A stretch of DNA of 64,000 nucleotides from Paenibacillus durus (GTDB lineage Bacteria; Bacillota; Bacilli; Paenibacillales; Paenibacillaceae), in assembly GCF_000756615.1 (NCBI RefSeq), contig NZ_CP009288.1:5332001-5396000 (forward strand), written 5' to 3'. How positions within the stretch are numbered: the first letter of the stretch is position 1; every line of letters begins with the position of its first letter. This document shows, one piece after another, positions 21,216 through 29,607 of this stretch. The notes below the pieces were generated by a model. That model saw nothing but the letters and a program-made list of their open reading frames with translations, was not told the DNA's origin and did no database searches. Made by a program: the position numbers and the translations under genes.

Positions 21216-23129
21216 TTATCGCTGCGCCTGACGTAAGGCCGGTTCCATAACTCTGGCAAATAAGGCGGCTGCCGTGCCGCTGCCTGCGGTCATATAGTTA
21301 TCCCTGTCGGTTCGGTCGAACCCTATCCACACGGCGGCCGTCCATTCTGGCGTATAGCCGACAAACCAAATGTCACGATTCGCCTTGCGATCGGTTGCCG
21401 GCAGATCCAGTTCCGTTGTTCCGGTCTTTCCGGCGACCGGTCTGTTCATTTGCGCTTTTATACCTGTACCTTCCTGGACGACGTTCCGCAGCATGGCGGT
21501 CATTTCCCCGGCAGTTCGAGCCGAAATCACCCGGGAAGCAGCCGGAGCATGCTCGTACAATAAGATTCCGTGACGGTCTGTAATTCGGCGGACGGTAAAG
21601 GCTTCCCGGTAGTAGCCGCCGCTTGCGAACACACTATAGGCTTGGGCCAGCTTTAGCGGAGACACCCCTTTATGCAGCCCGCCAAGCGCTATAGAGAGGT
21701 TATTGTCCTCGTCGGTCAACTCGATGCCAAGCCTGGATGCAAACTGACGCGCATAAGCAAGGCCCGTCTGCCTTAGCAGCCATACCGCCGGGGCGTTGGC
21801 GGATTTTCGAAGCGCCGCACTCATCGTTAATTGTCCCGCATAGGCGCTGTTTATATTTTGGGGCCGATAGCTTCCATAAGCGTACGGCCGGTCGGGCAGC
21901 ACGCTCTCAGGCGTAAACTTCCCGCTCTCCAGGGCGGGGCCGTAAACGATAATCGGCTTAAAGGCTGAGCCGGGCTGGCGGGCGTCAAGTACCGCCCGGT
22001 TCAGATCTCCTTCGCGGGGATTGCGTCCGCCGGTCATAGCAACGATCTCGCCGTTATGGTGGTTTATAATGACCATGGCGGCCTCCGCCTTGCTGCCCTT
22101 GCCATCCGGAGGAAAGAGTTCCTTCCTCAAAAAAGCCTTATCCAGCGCCGACTGGGCTCCTTTGTTCATCACGGTTTCAATCATATACCCTCCCGTTCGA
22201 AGCTTGTTCACCGGTATGCCGGTTACCCGCGACGCTTCGCGGAGCGATGCCTCCATATAAGAAACGGCCGATGGTCCATCTTCAGCTTCTCCGGGCGGCT
22301 CATACTTGCTGACGACTGCCTCCCTCATTTCACCCTCGGTGATTAAACCTTCGCGCCGCATGATGCCAAGAACTATTTTGCGCCTTTCCAGCGACCTCTC
22401 GGCGTTATCCGCCGGATTATAAACGGAAGGCCCTTTTGGAATTCCCGCCAAAACAGCAATCTGCCAAATCTCCAGCCGATTCAGATCAGAGACACCGAAA
22501 TAGCGCTCTGCCGCAGACTTCACGCCATACATCCCTCTCCCCATATAGATTTCATTCAAATACAGCTCCAGGATTTCATTCTTGGACAGATGCCTTTCCA
22601 GAGCGACGGCGATGGAGGCTTCATTAAGCTTGCGAAATATAGTTCTGTCTCTGTTCAGATAGAGACTGCGGGCAAGCTGCTGTGTAATGCTGCTCCCTCC
22701 CTCGGAAAGTCTCATCCGAGCGGAATTGTTCACGGCCGCTCGCAGAATTCCCTTGTAATCAATACCATTATGGCTATAAAAGCGCTTGTCCTCAACGGCA
22801 ATAAACGCCTTGATCAGAAGCTCAGGCATTTCCTTCAGCTTGGCCGTTTGTCTGTAACCGGACCCGGGCAAAGGAATCCGGCCGATACGCGTGCCGTCCG
22901 AAGCCACGATGACGCTGGATTCGGGAAGAATCAGATGATCCGAATGACGATGAACAGTATATCTTCCGTAAACGAACATATATATGAGCGCCATCAGTCC
23001 CAGTATCACAGCGAGCACTCCCGCGTCAAACAGCCTGCACAGGAAGCGGAGAACACCGATGCGCCGGCTCTGAATTCCGTGGTTACGGGGATATGGCATT
23101 CCTCTCCAAACAGCGAATATTTTCTTCAT
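21216..23129 (-). CDS. Bifunctional penicillin-binding protein (PBP1-type glycosyltransferase/transpeptidase)
   Basis: Membrane-anchored cell-wall synthase that polymerises and cross-links peptidoglycan. The 637-residue protein has one membrane anchor (about 33-53), a GT51 domain (about 85-260: EDKRFYSHNGID with catalytic Glu, GGSSITQQLAR, and the third GT motif around RKLNEA), and a transpeptidase domain with SAFK (active Ser, about 390), SAN (about 440) and KTGT (about 565). It lacks C-terminal add-on domains and is shorter than B. subtilis PonA. Its ATG overlaps the stop codon of the preceding gene (ATGA) and it has no clear ribosome site of its own, so translation should depend on coupling. 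Confidence 0.92.
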   Translation of the reverse strand: MKKIFAVWRGMPYPRNHGIQSRRIGVLRFLCRLFDAGVLAVILGLMALIYMFVYGRYTVHRHSDHLILPESSVIVASDGTRIGRIPLPGSGYRQTAKLKEMPELLIKAFIAVEDKRFYSHNGIDYKGILRAAVNNSARMRLSEGGSSITQQLARSLYLNRDRTIFRKLNEASIAVALERHLSKNEILELYLNEIYMGRGMYGVKSAAERYFGVSDLNRLEIWQIAVLAGIPKGPSVYNPADNAERSLERRKIVLGIMRREGLITEGEMREAVVSKYEPPGEAEDGPSAVSYMEASLREASRVTGIPVNKLRTGGYMIETVMNKGAQSALDKAFLRKELFPPDGKGSKAEAAMVIINHHNGEIVAMTGGRNPREGDLNRAVLDARQPGSAFKPIIVYGPALESGKFTPESVLPDRPYAYGSYRPQNINSAYAGQLTMSAALRKSANAPAVWLLRQTGLAYARQFASRLGIELTDEDNNLSIALGGLHKGVSPLKLAQAYSVFASGGYYREAFTVRRITDRHGILLYEHAPAASRVISARTAGEMTAMLRNVVQEGTGIKAQMNRPVAGKTGTTELDLPATDRKANRDIWFVGYTPEWTAAVWIGFDRTDRDNYMTAGSGTAAALFARVMEPALRQAQR

Positions 23130-23752
23130 GAGACAACCAGGCTTTCAAGCGAGCGTTCCATGTCCAGCAATTCCACTTGAATCGATTCCAGATGGGCATA
23201 TAAAGCACTCTTCCGGTCGGGGATCTCTAATTCCGCCGCCGACAGCTCTCGAATTATTCTTCTCGTTCTTAGGACGAGAGCGATAGCCTCCCCGCCGAAC
23301 ACGCTGCCAGACGACTCCGGATCTGCGGATGAGTACGAACCGGACGAATCGGGTGAATTCTCCCATCTGCCTCTGCCGATTCGCTGCAAATTAGCAGCGA
23401 TTTCCCCTAGTTCTCCTCCGGAGCGAACGGCGGCTTCCGAAATTTTGCCGCCTTCCGCCAGTTCCTCCGATGCCCGCAGGAGCACCTTCATATCACGGGC
23501 CAGCATTTCGGATCGAAGCATATATAGAAGACCGAAGCATGTTAAATACAAGATGACGGATAAAGGTGTCCGCCCAATAATATTGATGATCCCGTTCGAT
23601 ACCCGGATAAACAGGGAAGCCGATTCCGGCGAATAGCAAGCATACAGTAGGGCAAACATCCTGCGGACGACAAACAACAGGACGCCGCTCAACAGAGCGC
23701 ATCCGCCGGTGATATATAAATAGCCGAACCGCACCGTATACAATCTTTTCAT
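23126..23752 (-). CDS. Kinase-less sensor-like membrane protein
   Basis: Not a known named family. The 208-residue protein has two membrane segments (about 8-30 and 64-84) flanking a short extracytoplasmic loop, then a HAMP-like helical region and a charged helical tail. The second segment and its approach (GIINIIGRTPLS) clearly resemble the same part of the adjacent histidine kinase (WIINHIGSVPLL), so it looks like a duplicated sensor module without kinase domain. Start ATG 23752, 8 nt after GAGGAGG; an upstream ATG is rejected. It is coupled by ATGA overlap to the penicillin-binding protein, suggesting it senses or regulates wall synthesis with it (inference). Confidence 0.8.
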   Translation of the reverse strand: MKRLYTVRFGYLYITGGCALLSGVLLFVVRRMFALLYACYSPESASLFIRVSNGIINIIGRTPLSVILYLTCFGLLYMLRSEMLARDMKVLLRASEELAEGGKISEAAVRSGGELGEIAANLQRIGRGRWENSPDSSGSYSSADPESSGSVFGGEAIALVLRTRRIIRELSAAELEIPDRKSALYAHLESIQVELLDMERSLESLVVS

Positions 23753-23774
23753 GGCTTTTTCCTCCTCGCATTTA

Positions 23775-23852
23775 GGCAACTGCCAACCTAAAGCTAAAGG
23801 ATATCGGCTAAATCTTAAGAACCGCCAAGGTCTTTTCTTAAGATTTTCTTAA
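23775..23852 (-). promoter_or_regulatory. Possible response-regulator-dependent promoter before the sensor-like/PBP pair
   Basis: On the minus strand two 11-bp direct repeats, TTAAGAAAATC and TTAAGAAAAGA (23831-23852), are in tandem, the spacing expected for OmpR/PhoB-type regulators; a further TTAAGA follows. Downstream lie TTGGCG, 17 bp, and GATATC, a poor -10, as in activator-dependent promoters. The repeat overlaps the stop codon of the histidine-kinase gene. Confidence 0.5.
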
Positions 23853-24977
23853 TATTGGTTCAGGCGTCCCTTCCTCACATAAGGGGAATCGGGTAATAAA
23901 ATCAGTCCGGCTCATATCGCTTTCTGCGGAAATGACGCCGTTGTGACGCTCAATAATCCCTTGGGCGATGGCGAGACCCAGCCCCGACCCGCCGGTATGC
24001 TGCGAACGGGAGCGCTCCGCCCGGTAAAAGCGTTCGAAAATATGCGGCAAATCGCTTTCCGCGATCCGCTCGCCGAAATTACGGATTCGCACCACCGCTT
24101 CATCGCCCTCACGGCTGAGTCCAATCTCCACTTTCTTACCTTCTTTTCCGTAACGGATCGCATTGGTAATTAAGTTCTCATAGGCCCGGACCAATTCATG
24201 GGGGGACGCCATGATCCACAGCTCAGCGGCGTCATCCACTATTTGATAAGTCATGCCTGCCTGCTCCAGCGCGGGGACTGATTCTTCCGCCAGTTGACGC
24301 ATGAACGCCTTCAAATCAAGCTTTTGCAGCGCCAGCGTCAGTCCTCCGCCGTTCACACGGGTATATTCGAACAAGTCGTCAATCAGCTTTTGCAGCACCA
24401 ATGTTTTCTGATAGGCAATGCTCACATAGTAACGCATCTCGGCTTCTTCCCGGCAGCGATCGCGCTCAATGTATTCCAGAAATCCGAGGATAGAGGTGAG
24501 TGGAGTCCGAAGATCATGAGAAACACCCGTAATCAGGTCGTTTTTCGCATTTTCCGCCCTTCGTTCCTCCTCCAGAGAGTGCTGCAGACGCTTGGCCATT
24601 TCGTTGATATTTTCAGCCAGCACCCCCAGTTCGTCTCCTGTACGGACCTCGATTCTATGCGCCATCCCTACTCTGGTCATTTGTTGAATGCCCTGTGTAA
24701 TTTCCTCCAGGTACAAGACGATTTTACGTGTATAAATAAAAAAGAAGAGCAAAAAGCTGGCGATTCCCACCGTCGTCAGTAAAGGTACGGAGCCAATGTG
24801 GTTAATGATCCACCGGAGAATCCGGCGGTATGGAGCATTCGGAGGGCCCGAGTTCATATAAACCATTGAGTTCACCAACTGGTAGCAGGCTGTCAGCAGC
24901 GCCGCCGCAGTCACACTGCTAAGCACAAAAGCCAGGATAAACTTCCAGCGGATCGTCGCGATAAATTTGCCGTTCAT
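23838..24977 (-). CDS. Sensor histidine kinase (VanS-like)
   Basis: Membrane sensor of a two-component system. The 379-residue protein has two membrane segments (about 10-35 and 58-80) with a short external loop, a HAMP linker (about 80-135, ending GDELGVLAENINEMAKR), the phospho-acceptor motif SHDLRTPLTSI (His about 154), and the ATPase boxes NLITNAIRYG, GSGLGLAIAQG and FERFYRAE. The overall layout and the short sensor loop resemble VanS and related wall-stress kinases. It follows the response-regulator gene by 24 bp and precedes the kinase-less paralogue and the PBP gene. Confidence 0.92.
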   Translation of the reverse strand: MNGKFIATIRWKFILAFVLSSVTAAALLTACYQLVNSMVYMNSGPPNAPYRRILRWIINHIGSVPLLTTVGIASFLLFFFIYTRKIVLYLEEITQGIQQMTRVGMAHRIEVRTGDELGVLAENINEMAKRLQHSLEEERRAENAKNDLITGVSHDLRTPLTSILGFLEYIERDRCREEAEMRYYVSIAYQKTLVLQKLIDDLFEYTRVNGGGLTLALQKLDLKAFMRQLAEESVPALEQAGMTYQIVDDAAELWIMASPHELVRAYENLITNAIRYGKEGKKVEIGLSREGDEAVVRIRNFGERIAESDLPHIFERFYRAERSRSQHTGGSGLGLAIAQGIIERHNGVISAESDMSRTDFITRFPLCEEGTPEPILRKS

Positions 24978-25001
24978 AAGGGTGTCCCGCCTTTCCTCTA
25001 T

Positions 25002-25709
25002 CTAGGATGGGCCATCCAGCTTATAGCCGACTCCCCAGACTGTTTGAATATAACGCGGGCGCTTCGGATTAAGCTCGATTTTTTCCCGGATATTGCGAAT
25101 ATGTACCATTACCGTATTCCCTCCGTCAAGAAAAGGCTCGTTCCACAGGCTGCGATAAATCTGCTCCATGCTCAGCACTTGACCCTGATGACGGGCCAGC
25201 AGCTCCAGAATAGCGAACTCCCGGGGTGTCAGCTTAACCCTTCGGCCATCCACGCTGACCTCATGCTTCGCGGTATCGATAAGCAAATCCTCGAACTGAA
25301 GCTCATGATCGCTTTTGCGGGAGGAGAAATCCTTGTTCCATTTATGATAGCGGCGAAGCTGGGATTTGGCCCGGGCCACGATCTCCAGCGGATTGAACGG
25401 CTTGCCGACATAATCGTCCGCGCCAAGGCTGAGACCTGTAATTTTGTCCATGTCGGTATTTTTAGCGGACAGCATAATAATCGGCATTTTCCGAGCCTCG
25501 CGAATTTTCAGGCATGCGGCAATCCCGTCCATATGGGGCATCATGACATCCAGAATGATCAGATCCACCTCCTCTTGCTCCAGCCATTTCATGGCCTCCA
25601 GGCCGTTGTAAGCTTTTAGCAGCCGATAACCCTCATTGTTAAAATAAATTTCAAGCAGCTCAACAATTTCTTTCTCGTCATCTACCAGCAATATCGTTTC
25701 CTGCTTCAC
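25002..25709 (-). CDS. OmpR-family response regulator (VanR-like)
   Basis: DNA-binding partner of the adjacent kinase. The 235-residue protein has a receiver domain (ILLVDDEKEIVELL, phospho-acceptor Asp in LIILDVMMP, Lys in GKPFNP) and a C-terminal winged helix (about 130-233, LTPREFAILELLARHQGQVLS, ending VWGVGYKL). Start: GTG 25709, 9 nt after GAGGAGG; the upstream ATG would add ten atypical residues. No clear promoter was found upstream. Its likely target in this window is the TTAAGA direct repeat upstream of the sensor-like/PBP genes. Confidence 0.93.
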   Translation of the reverse strand: MKQETILLVDDEKEIVELLEIYFNNEGYRLLKAYNGLEAMKWLEQEEVDLIILDVMMPHMDGIAACLKIREARKMPIIMLSAKNTDMDKITGLSLGADDYVGKPFNPLEIVARAKSQLRRYHKWNKDFSSRKSDHELQFEDLLIDTAKHEVSVDGRRVKLTPREFAILELLARHQGQVLSMEQIYRSLWNEPFLDGGNTVMVHIRNIREKIELNPKRPRYIQTVWGVGYKLDGPS

Positions 25710-25876
25710 CGTGGGCAGCCTCCTCTTGTGCCATAGCAATTGCCTTCTTCAATCTTACCAAAAGCTAGGAAGGTTCGCCCTTTGGATCTGTGTCCAAGCA
25801 TTATTCAATGCCTGCTTTTTGCGTTACAATTAATTAAAACTTGAAATATCTCCGGTTCTGGGAAGGAGGAAGCACA

Positions 25877-27145
25877 ATGCTAAAACAATCGCTGGCGCGC
25901 ATTCGGAAAGGCTATGGGAAAAAGCTGATCTCCATTCACGCATGGAACGCCTGGCTTGTGCTGTTCTTGGCTGTAAGCGGTTTGATGCTGCTGGGCGCTT
26001 TTTGGCGGGAATGGCTGGGGGAAGGCAGAGTCTGGCTAAAATGGGGGCATATCCTGGCCGGGCTGGTCCTGCTTCTTCCGGTTGTCTATTATCTGCTGCT
26101 GGCGGCCAAGCATTGGAAGCGTCTGAAGGGGAAGCCGGCGCAAAAAGCCAACGTCATCACAGTGCTCACGCTGCTGTTCGGCTGGATTGTATCGGGGATT
26201 GTGCTTTGGCAGTATAAAGCCTTCGGTCCTCGGGCGGCCAATGCCGCGCTGCTGGCGCATGATCTCTTCACCTGGATTGGACTGCCGATTATTATTTACC
26301 ATTCGATTACCCGCACCCGCTGGCTTAAAGAACCGGATAAGCGGTCGATTCGGCCGGAACAAGAAACCAAAGTCGCAGCAGTTTCCAATAGAACGGAAAA
26401 ATGGCTCACGCAGCCCCAGCCCATCTATACGCGGCGCGGATTTCTCAAAGCCGCCATCGGCGCAGGGCTGGCGGTCACGCTTGGACCTACTTTTGTCCGC
26501 TGGATGGGCCAGTGGCTGCAGCTGCCTTCAGCGGGAGAGTCTGCGGCGGCTAATGCCAACCGTCTTCTGCCCGACCCCGTTCCGCTGCCGCAGTCTTCCC
26601 CGCCGATCGGCGGAGGCGCTGAAGGACATTTCCGCATTTATACGGTGACGGACATCCCCTCTTTCGACAATTCCAACTGGTCTTTTAAGGTCGACGGTCT
26701 GGTGGACAACAAGCTGAACTGGAACTGGGAGCAGTTCGTCAAGCTCCAGCGGGAGGTACAGGTGAGCGATTTTCACTGCATCACAGGCTGGTCGGTCTAT
26801 AAAAATACATGGGAGGGCATCCCGCTTGCAAAGCTTATGGACATGGCCGGGGTGCAGAATACCGCCACAAGCGTCAAATTTTATTCCGGGGACGGCGTTT
26901 ACACCGATTCGCTCACTCTGGAGCAAGCGCGGATGGACGATGTGCTGGTCGCCGTTATGCATGACGGCAGGCCGATTACAAATGAACTCGGCGGTCCCGT
27001 ACGGCTTATCGTTCCGCAAATGTATGCCTATAAATCGGTGAAATGGCTCAACCGCATTGAGCTGATCGAAGGCGAGCATATCGGCTACTGGGAGCAGCGG
27101 GGGTACGATGTTGACGCCTGGCTGCCGGGGAAAGTAAAAATATAA
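25877..27145 (+). CDS. Cytochrome-b-like membrane domain fused to a molybdopterin oxidoreductase (MsrP/sulfite-oxidase type)
   Basis: Predicted membrane redox enzyme, 422 residues. The N-terminal 160 residues hold about four membrane helices with histidines near the helix ends (HAWNAW, GHILAG, HDLFTW, YHSITR), suggesting haem b ligands. Next comes TRRGFLKAA, a Tat-type twin-arginine motif, in the middle of the protein, followed by a sulfite-oxidase-like domain (about 255-420) with the molybdenum-ligand Cys in DFHCITGWS. Start ATG 25877, 7 nt after AAGGAGG. The partner arrangement recalls MsrPQ methionine-sulfoxide reductase in one chain; the substrate is not known. The last codons lie inside the repeat element at 27134-27193. 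Confidence 0.85.
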   Translation: MLKQSLARIRKGYGKKLISIHAWNAWLVLFLAVSGLMLLGAFWREWLGEGRVWLKWGHILAGLVLLLPVVYYLLLAAKHWKRLKGKPAQKANVITVLTLLFGWIVSGIVLWQYKAFGPRAANAALLAHDLFTWIGLPIIIYHSITRTRWLKEPDKRSIRPEQETKVAAVSNRTEKWLTQPQPIYTRRGFLKAAIGAGLAVTLGPTFVRWMGQWLQLPSAGESAAANANRLLPDPVPLPQSSPPIGGGAEGHFRIYTVTDIPSFDNSNWSFKVDGLVDNKLNWNWEQFVKLQREVQVSDFHCITGWSVYKNTWEGIPLAKLMDMAGVQNTATSVKFYSGDGVYTDSLTLEQARMDDVLVAVMHDGRPITNELGGPVRLIVPQMYAYKSVKWLNRIELIEGEHIGYWEQRGYDVDAWLPGKVKI

Positions 27146-27193
27146 GGCCAAACGATAGGCGCGAAGCTCATACAGTCTAATATTTCAAAAAAA
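27134..27193. repeat. 60-bp dispersed repeat, copy 1
   Basis: About 53 of 59 positions match 41970-42028. The shared core is GTAAAAATATAAG, then CCAAACGATAGG, GCGAAGCT and ATATTTCAAAAAA. In copy 2 the ends form a 12-bp inverted repeat; here the pairing is degraded. It contains the stop codon of the oxidoreductase gene and abuts the terminator of the opposing lipoprotein gene. Confidence 0.8.
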
Positions 27194-27234
27194 GGTCTGT
27201 CCGCGAGAAAGATCTCTATCCCCGGACAAACCTT
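27187..27234 (-). terminator. Terminator of the alkaline phosphatase/ABC/lipoprotein operon
   Basis: On the minus strand AAGGTTTGTCCG pairs with CGGACAGACCTT (one mismatch), followed by a run of seven T residues. It may also stop transcription coming from the other side. Confidence 0.85.
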
Positions 27235-27249
27235 CATTTAGAACCAGTG

Positions 27250-28311
27250 TTACTCCTTGATTTCCTCAAAGGATGCATCGTACAGCCGGAACATGGTCTT
27301 ATATCCCGACTCGTCGATCTTAATCCCCACCTCAAGCCGTCCCGTTACCTGCAGCGGACCCGATTTATGTCTCAGTTTAATATCGTCCGGCACAAATACA
27401 ATCATAATCTTGTTCCAGTACGTTTCGTCCCCGTTGTCAAAAGGACATTCGGCTCCAGGCTGAGGGATCAGCAGGAACCAGTGCTTCTCGAAGGATAGCA
27501 CCTCGCCCATAAAGCCTTTGATGGTCACTTTGCTTTTGCTCTCGCTGAGGTCCCAGAAACGCTCCGACGGCCGGGTCTGGTCGCCCCCGTCAAAAAATTC
27601 CGACCAACCGATCTTTACCGTGCCTGACGGGCTGCCGTTATCCGAGCTTTTGGCCGCCTCTTCTCCGGCATTCCCCGGAGCAGCGGAGGCCGACGCTTGG
27701 GTCTTGCTGCCGTTGTCAGCATAAGCTGACGGCGAAGGCGAAGCAGAGACCGGCTTGCGCGCAGGGGAAGGAGCGGCGGAAGCAGAAGCCTTCCGGTTAG
27801 AACCGGACGGCTTGGCCTCGGCGCTGTGGACAGGAAGCGCCGCAGGCTTGGAGCTGGCAATTGCCTTCTGCCCTCCGGAAGAAGGCGTTGCTTTGGCCGA
27901 TTGTGCCTCTGACGCCGAATCTGAAGCTTCGGCCTTAGGGGCAGGCGTTGGCTTCGTATCCGGTGTAGCCAACGCAGATGACGCCGGAGATGGTGCCGCA
28001 GAGCCGGGAGCGGCAGCAGTAGAACCCGGGGACGGTTCGGCAGAGGCGATAGCGGCGGTGGCGGAACCCGGGGAAGGAGAAACGGCCGGGGAAACTTCAG
28101 GCGAAGAAGAGTCCCCGCCAGCAGCAGAATCTCCGGCTGCCTTCCTATCCTCGTTGACCTGGGAATGATCTTGTTCTTCAGCAGATACCGAGGTGTTCTG
28201 AACCGACGAAAACGAAGACGCCGACGTCTCTTGCCCATCCTTGCCGCATGCGGACAGCAATAGGGTAAGGCACACAGCCGCGGCGGTCAGAAACTTTTGT
28301 CTTGTCTTCAT
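27250..28311 (-). CDS. Ser/Ala/Pro-rich lipoprotein with DUF3299-like C-terminal domain
   Basis: Exported lipid-anchored protein, 353 residues: signal peptide with lipobox LLSAC (about 18-22), a long low-complexity linker rich in Ser, Ala, Pro and Lys (about 25-225), and a compact C-terminal domain (about 228-353). The domain, with IKGFMGEVLSFEKHWFLLIP and then GPLQVTGRLEVG, resembles DUF3299, a family of small periplasmic proteins often encoded with ABC transporters for metals. It follows the FtsX-type permease by 15 bp and is the last gene of the operon. Function unknown; a metal-binding or transporter-accessory role is inference. Confidence 0.75.
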   Translation of the reverse strand: MKTRQKFLTAAAVCLTLLLSACGKDGQETSASSFSSVQNTSVSAEEQDHSQVNEDRKAAGDSAAGGDSSSPEVSPAVSPSPGSATAAIASAEPSPGSTAAAPGSAAPSPASSALATPDTKPTPAPKAEASDSASEAQSAKATPSSGGQKAIASSKPAALPVHSAEAKPSGSNRKASASAAPSPARKPVSASPSPSAYADNGSKTQASASAAPGNAGEEAAKSSDNGSPSGTVKIGWSEFFDGGDQTRPSERFWDLSESKSKVTIKGFMGEVLSFEKHWFLLIPQPGAECPFDNGDETYWNKIMIVFVPDDIKLRHKSGPLQVTGRLEVGIKIDESGYKTMFRLYDASFEEIKE

Positions 28312-28326
28312 AAGGCAGCTTACCTC

Positions 28327-29607
28327 CTAAGATTTAAACAAAGCGAGCGGGTGAAGCCGGTACATCCGGAAGGCGGGAATCAGCGAGGCCAGCAGCCCGA
28401 GCGCGATCGTTCCCGCGGCTATAAAGCCGTGATCGGTGTTCCACAGATAAGGGTTGATTCGGACTCCCGCTTTGGCAAAGAGCACTTCTCTAAAGATCAG
28501 CGCGGCCAAGTGTCCCGCAAGAAAGCCCGCTGCAAGGCCGGTTAGCGTCAGGATCAGACCTTCACTGATCAGCGTCATCCATACATAGCTCTTAGGCTTG
28601 CCCAGCAGCCGCAGCAGACCGGCGTCTTTGGTGCGCTCTCCGGCGGCGGCGATCAAGGACAGCAGAATCGTAATCGCGGCAAGAAGCACGCACAGACCGG
28701 CTAATATTTCGACAAGACGCGAACCTTGGTCGATTGCGTTCACCACATCCGACACGGCCTTGCTTGTATAGGCTGCCTGAACCCCGCCATTGCCATCAAG
28801 CGTCTGCTTCAGATTATGCGCGCCAAGCAGAGTCGACGGCTTGACCAGAACGGCCGTAATCTCCCGTTCCTCGCCTTGAAGCTCATGAACCGCCCAAGCA
28901 TAGTCAACGGTAGTGAACACCGCCCGGTCATCCGGTGTGTTCAGTGTGGGCAGGATACCTGTCACCGTATACAAAAAGCCTTCATGCGAATGTTCCTCTG
29001 CTTCGCCCGTATGATCCTCCGATTCTCCTTCACCGGCGTGGTCCTCTGATTGTCCTTCACCAGCGTGATTCTCGGTCTCCTCTTCGCCGGAATGATGCTC
29101 CTCTTCCTCCACCAGCCCATGGGCACCCGTGAACGTATCACCTACATGCAGACCGAGCGTTTCAGCGACATGCGATCCGACAACGGCTTCTCCCGTCTTG
29201 GCATACAACGCGCCTTCTTTCAGATTGCGGTCGCCGTACCGTGTCAGAAAATACTCCGGATCGATGCCGACTACCGGAAATCCGTTGTAATTATCCCCGG
29301 TCGTCATGGCATACGCCTTGTCCACGCCCGAATCGCGCCGTGCCTCTTCCAGTACGTTCGCCGGAATATTCCCGGTAGGCGCTCCGATATGATAGAACGT
29401 GTTCAGCACAAGCTGAGTTTCGCTGCCCTGCGCCCCAATGACGAGATCGAACGGACCGTATCCTTTTTCCGCCCCCTGCTCAACGCTGTCCCGGAAAAGC
29501 GAAAACAGAACGATAAAAGCGACGGTCGCCCCGATCGCGCAGACGGTAAGAAAAGAAAGAAAAAGCCGATGCCGGATATTGCGCAGCGACAATGAAAAAA
29601 GATTCAT
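28327..29607 (-). CDS. FtsX/MacB-type ABC permease with His/Glu-rich insert
   Basis: Membrane subunit of an ABC transporter, 426 residues: one N-terminal membrane helix, a MacB-like extracytoplasmic domain, and three C-terminal helices of the FtsX domain. Within the external domain (about residues 165-215) is an insert of about 45 residues very rich in Glu and His, with near-repeats ENHAGEGQ, SEDHAGEGE and SEDHTGEAEE, which looks like a flexible metal-binding segment. Start ATG 29607 overlaps the stop of the ATPase gene (ATGA). Together with the ATPase and the DUF3299-like lipoprotein it recalls zinc-linked ABC systems of Gram-negative bacteria; substrate is not established. Confidence 0.85.
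   Translation of the reverse strand: MNLFSLSLRNIRHRLFLSFLTVCAIGATVAFIVLFSLFRDSVEQGAEKGYGPFDLVIGAQGSETQLVLNTFYHIGAPTGNIPANVLEEARRDSGVDKAYAMTTGDNYNGFPVVGIDPEYFLTRYGDRNLKEGALYAKTGEAVVGSHVAETLGLHVGDTFTGAHGLVEEEEHHSGEEETENHAGEGQSEDHAGEGESEDHTGEAEEHSHEGFLYTVTGILPTLNTPDDRAVFTTVDYAWAVHELQGEEREITAVLVKPSTLLGAHNLKQTLDGNGGVQAAYTSKAVSDVVNAIDQGSRLVEILAGLCVLLAAITILLSLIAAAGERTKDAGLLRLLGKPKSYVWMTLISEGLILTLTGLAAGFLAGHLAALIFREVLFAKAGVRINPYLWNTDHGFIAAGTIALGLLASLIPAFRMYRLHPLALFKS

Noticed and set aside
27615..28238. 207-codon Arg/Leu/Pro-rich frame within the lipoprotein gene
   Set aside because: Shifted-frame reading of a Ser/Ala/Pro-rich linker; composition is typical of such artefacts.
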